A stretch of DNA of 38,413 bases, taken from IMG/VR virus record IMGVR_UViG_3300029442_000013, positions 1-38,413 of that record. One strand, written 5' to 3'. The notes under the pieces are model-generated. The model had not been told where the DNA came from. It was given only the letters and a program-made list of their open reading frames with translations, and ran no database searches. Both the position numbers and the translations under genes were made by a program. Source of the DNA: a virus. Position 1 is the first letter of the stretch, and each line of letters opens with the position of its first letter. Of this stretch, positions 36,651 through 38,413 are shown in pieces.

Positions 36651-37897
36651 TACATCTCCAATCCGAATTGATGACCGTCTTTAACCATTTCTTCGGCTTC
36701 TTCTAGCCTTATATGGTGATACTCTAAATCAAGGCAGATGACCTGTTCAGCGCATTCATTAACCCTTGCAACGGCTTCTTTTAAAGTATTGCCCTGTGCC
36801 GCCACAGCCCCGAAAAAGCCGGACGATTCGTTAGGGACACAATAGTAATTGCCTTTGTGCTTATAAGAGTGCCTCAACTTAATATTGTTTTTAATCTCTT
36901 TGGGAAAATCTACACAAACTTCCTGTTCTTCATTCCACGATGAAGTCAGTATAAGCATTGCTCCGTATTCGTCTTTGTATTCCATCTTCGGCATATCGCC
37001 ATTAGCAACATCAAAAACATCCTGGGCAAATGATGTATAGCTTTCGCAAATACCCTCACCAGGCGGAGAACCGAAACGTGCGGTTAAGTCGGTGAACCGA
37101 ACTGCACCGGATTCGTTAATTCTTGCCTCTGTGGAATAAGCCCCTCTGTACCCTCTCTTTTTAAATTCAGGTGACATCTTGTCATTGATATTTTTCAAAA
37201 CATCGGGGCAATCTTCGACTATCCGGTAAATGTACCACTGATCTTTTTTCTCGTATCCGATAGTTCCTGTTTTACTGAATCTCCCGTCTATGTTGTAGCC
37301 GTCCCACCCGCTTTCAACGAGTGCCTTAAATGAGTTTTGAATTAATAATTCGACTGTATCAGCGCCTTTTTGCCCCAATTTATTCCGCATGAAAGTGAGC
37401 CACGGCATAAAGGTCTTCATGTTGTGATAATGCTTTGTGTCGAAATCTCCCCTATTGTAAGATGCTTTAATCCATTTGTCTGTTTTGCCAGTGAGATATT
37501 CAATAGCATCATCCAGACCCTCGCTGATGTAAGTCTTGATTATCGGCAATTCTACCCTCTGCAATGTATCAAGGAACAGTTTGCGATTAATCTCTATCTC
37601 AGTGGATAAGCCGGACCCGAAAGCCCGTCTGTTTTCTTCCCACATTCTATTGCATATCTCGCCGTCATACTCGCCGGGGAATATAATTAAATCAGCTTTA
37701 TCTTTGTACTGTTCAAAGTCATCCACCTTTTCAACGCCGTCTAAACCTGAACCGATTTGATCGTCTCTGTTTTTTGGTTGCCGTCCTAAAATGGGCGTGT
37801 AATGCCAGACCTTAGCCGCCTTTTCAGCCATTGCCTCAGCGATATAGGCGTGATCTCCACGGTCAACTAGCAATACTTTTTGATGGTCAATTCCCAT
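36650..37897 (-). CDS. ATP-grasp (PurD-like) enzyme in the virion operon, 415 aa
   Basis: It encodes 415 aa. The N-terminal domain 'KVLLVDRGDHAYIAEAMAEKA' and 'ADLIIFPGEYDGEI' resembles a Rossmann-like biotin carboxylase N-domain. The ATP-grasp portion shows 'KWIKASYNRGDFDT' (141-154, nucleotide-binding Lys), 'ESGWDGYNIDGRF' (195-207) and 'YRGAYSTEARINESGAVRFT' through 'LTARFGSPPGEG' (250-282), matching PurD 'G.l..t..g..viEfN.RfGdPe'. The metal-binding Glu and Asn are replaced by Asp270 and Thr272, so activity or substrate may differ. It is coupled at both sides (TAATG). Confidence 0.7.
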   Translation of the reverse strand: MGIDHQKVLLVDRGDHAYIAEAMAEKAAKVWHYTPILGRQPKNRDDQIGSGLDGVEKVDDFEQYKDKADLIIFPGEYDGEICNRMWEENRRAFGSGLSTEIEINRKLFLDTLQRVELPIIKTYISEGLDDAIEYLTGKTDKWIKASYNRGDFDTKHYHNMKTFMPWLTFMRNKLGQKGADTVELLIQNSFKALVESGWDGYNIDGRFSKTGTIGYEKKDQWYIYRIVEDCPDVLKNINDKMSPEFKKRGYRGAYSTEARINESGAVRFTDLTARFGSPPGEGICESYTSFAQDVFDVANGDMPKMEYKDEYGAMLILTSSWNEEQEVCVDFPKEIKNNIKLRHSYKHKGNYYCVPNESSGFFGAVAAQGNTLKEAVARVNECAEQVICLDLEYHHIRLEEAEEMVKDGHQFGLEM

Positions 37898-38412
37898 TAT
37901 TCCTCACCGTATATCTTTTGCTTGTCCGACTGCGTAGCTTCAACTGCGGCGGCTTTGGAAACTTGAGGGATAACACCTCCGATTGACGGTTTTTGTCTTG
38001 CGTCCCTAATTGCCATTGCCAACTTGGATTTTATATAAGGATGATCTATAAGCAACGTCCCCACATATTTTTTAAGAGAGACACCACCACTTAATACAGC
38101 GGGAATTAATTTTATGAGATTTGTGTTTTTAATCCTGCCAACTGCTCTCTCCAAAACCTTGTTGACCTCTAACAATGCTCCTTCTTCTTTATTCAATGCC
38201 GATAATTCAGGGAATTGGTCAACCAAACCCTCTCTAAAGGCCGATGCCATTTTCGCCCTGACCTCGCCCCATTCTTCCGGCTTCGCAACTCCGTACCTTT
38301 GGAATTTTTCATAAAAACCCTTTAACTCTTTGTGAACGTCTTTCTTGAAAGCTTGCGCTTCTTCCGCCATTATTATTTTTGGTCTTTGAGAAAATTCATC
38401 GATTACTTTTTG
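37897..38412 (-). CDS. Ejection/internal virion protein, C-terminal part (5' end lies at 1071)
   Basis: This is the C-terminal part of the 477-aa protein that begins at 1071. The ATG at 38370 (MAEEAQAFKK) is only Met321 of that protein: the same codon occurs at 111 in the left repeat, and 1071 minus 111 is exactly 320 codons. The segment is a charged helical region (KELKGFYEKFQRYGVAKPEE) followed by a hydrophobic patch (LIKLIPAVLSGG) and a basic tail. Its stop overlaps the next start as TAATG. Read alone it would be mis-annotated as a 157-aa protein. Confidence 0.8.
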   Translation of the reverse strand, partial: QKVIDEFSQRPKIIMAEEAQAFKKDVHKELKGFYEKFQRYGVAKPEEWGEVRAKMASAFREGLVDQFPELSALNKEEGALLEVNKVLERAVGRIKNTNLIKLIPAVLSGGVSLKKYVGTLLIDHPYIKSKLAMAIRDARQKPSIGGVIPQVSKAAAVEATQSDKQKIYGEE

Positions 38413-38413
38413 C
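38260..38413. repeat. Right copy of 154-bp terminal direct repeat
   Basis: Duplicate of positions 1-154 with one substitution (38337). Joining 38259 to 1 restores a single open gene on the minus strand. Unit genome length would be about 38,259 bp. Confidence 0.95.

Noticed and set aside
37897-38370. Stand-alone 157-aa gene starting at 38370
   Set aside because: The ATG is internal (Met321) when the circular junction is closed. The upstream frame stays open to 1071.
1-38413. Temperate-phage genes (integrase, CI-like repressor, attachment site)
   Set aside because: No such gene or att-like repeat was recognised. The only clear transcription-factor fold is the small RHH protein, which alone does not show lysogeny.

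Overview
The window is a complete, circularly closed genome of a short-tailed (podovirus-like) phage. Its last 154 bases repeat its first 154 with one mismatch (position 78 G, 38337 C), so the unit length is about 38,259 bp. The repeat may be a genuine short terminal redundancy or simply the overlap of a circular assembly. The host cannot be named. Strong Shine-Dalgarno sites and sigma70-like promoters point to a bacterium that uses SD-led initiation. The phage looks uncultivated or environmental: only the core phage genes are recognisable. I see no integrase, lysogeny repressor, tRNA, CRISPR array, DNA polymerase or RNA polymerase.

The layout is bipolar. A 388-bp AT-rich region (17245-17632) with several repeated motifs separates two divergent transcription units. 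Leftward (minus strand), one late operon runs from 17244 to 1, wraps through the junction and ends near 30952. Its order is: a basic terminase-small-subunit-like protein, a 57-aa mini-gene, large terminase, portal, two or three small proteins, scaffold, P22-like coat, head decoration-like protein, glycosyltransferase-like protein, head-tail adaptor, gp10/nozzle-like stabilisation protein, GNAT-like protein, four ejection/internal virion proteins (the last split by the window ends), an ATP-grasp enzyme, a small HEFIEA protein, tail fibres, and a lysis cassette (coiled-coil membrane protein, M15 endolysin, 45-aa peptide, holin). The last minus-strand gene (30528-30854, membrane protein) has its own TTGACA promoter and looks like a separately controlled accessory gene.

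Rightward (plus strand), the early/replication unit (17633-30422) starts with small genes, including a mini sliding-clamp-like protein and several membrane micro-proteins. A promoter and a structured leader RNA with a leader ORF follow. Then come a winged-helix replication initiator/helicase-loader-like protein and a T7 gp4-like primase-helicase. A recombination module follows: a NinG-like nuclease, a PD-(D/E)XK exonuclease and a Rad52-like annealing protein whose C-terminal domain is cut by an in-frame TAA. With clamp-like and primase-helicase genes but no polymerase, the phage probably uses the host replicative polymerase.

The most unusual features are: (1) two related promoter/zinc-ribbon cassettes, each carrying a different HNH endonuclease that starts inside the zinc-ribbon ORF in the +1 frame, with the zinc-finger codons acting as the SD; (2) the interlocking inverted repeats of the leader RNA at 19542-19653; (3) hairpin-then-SD modules before the uncoupled early genes, and a recurring CCCAACGTTGGG palindrome; (4) an ATP-grasp enzyme inside the virion operon; (5) a GGSGYT-repeat domain inserted into one of two tandem ejection-protein paralogues.
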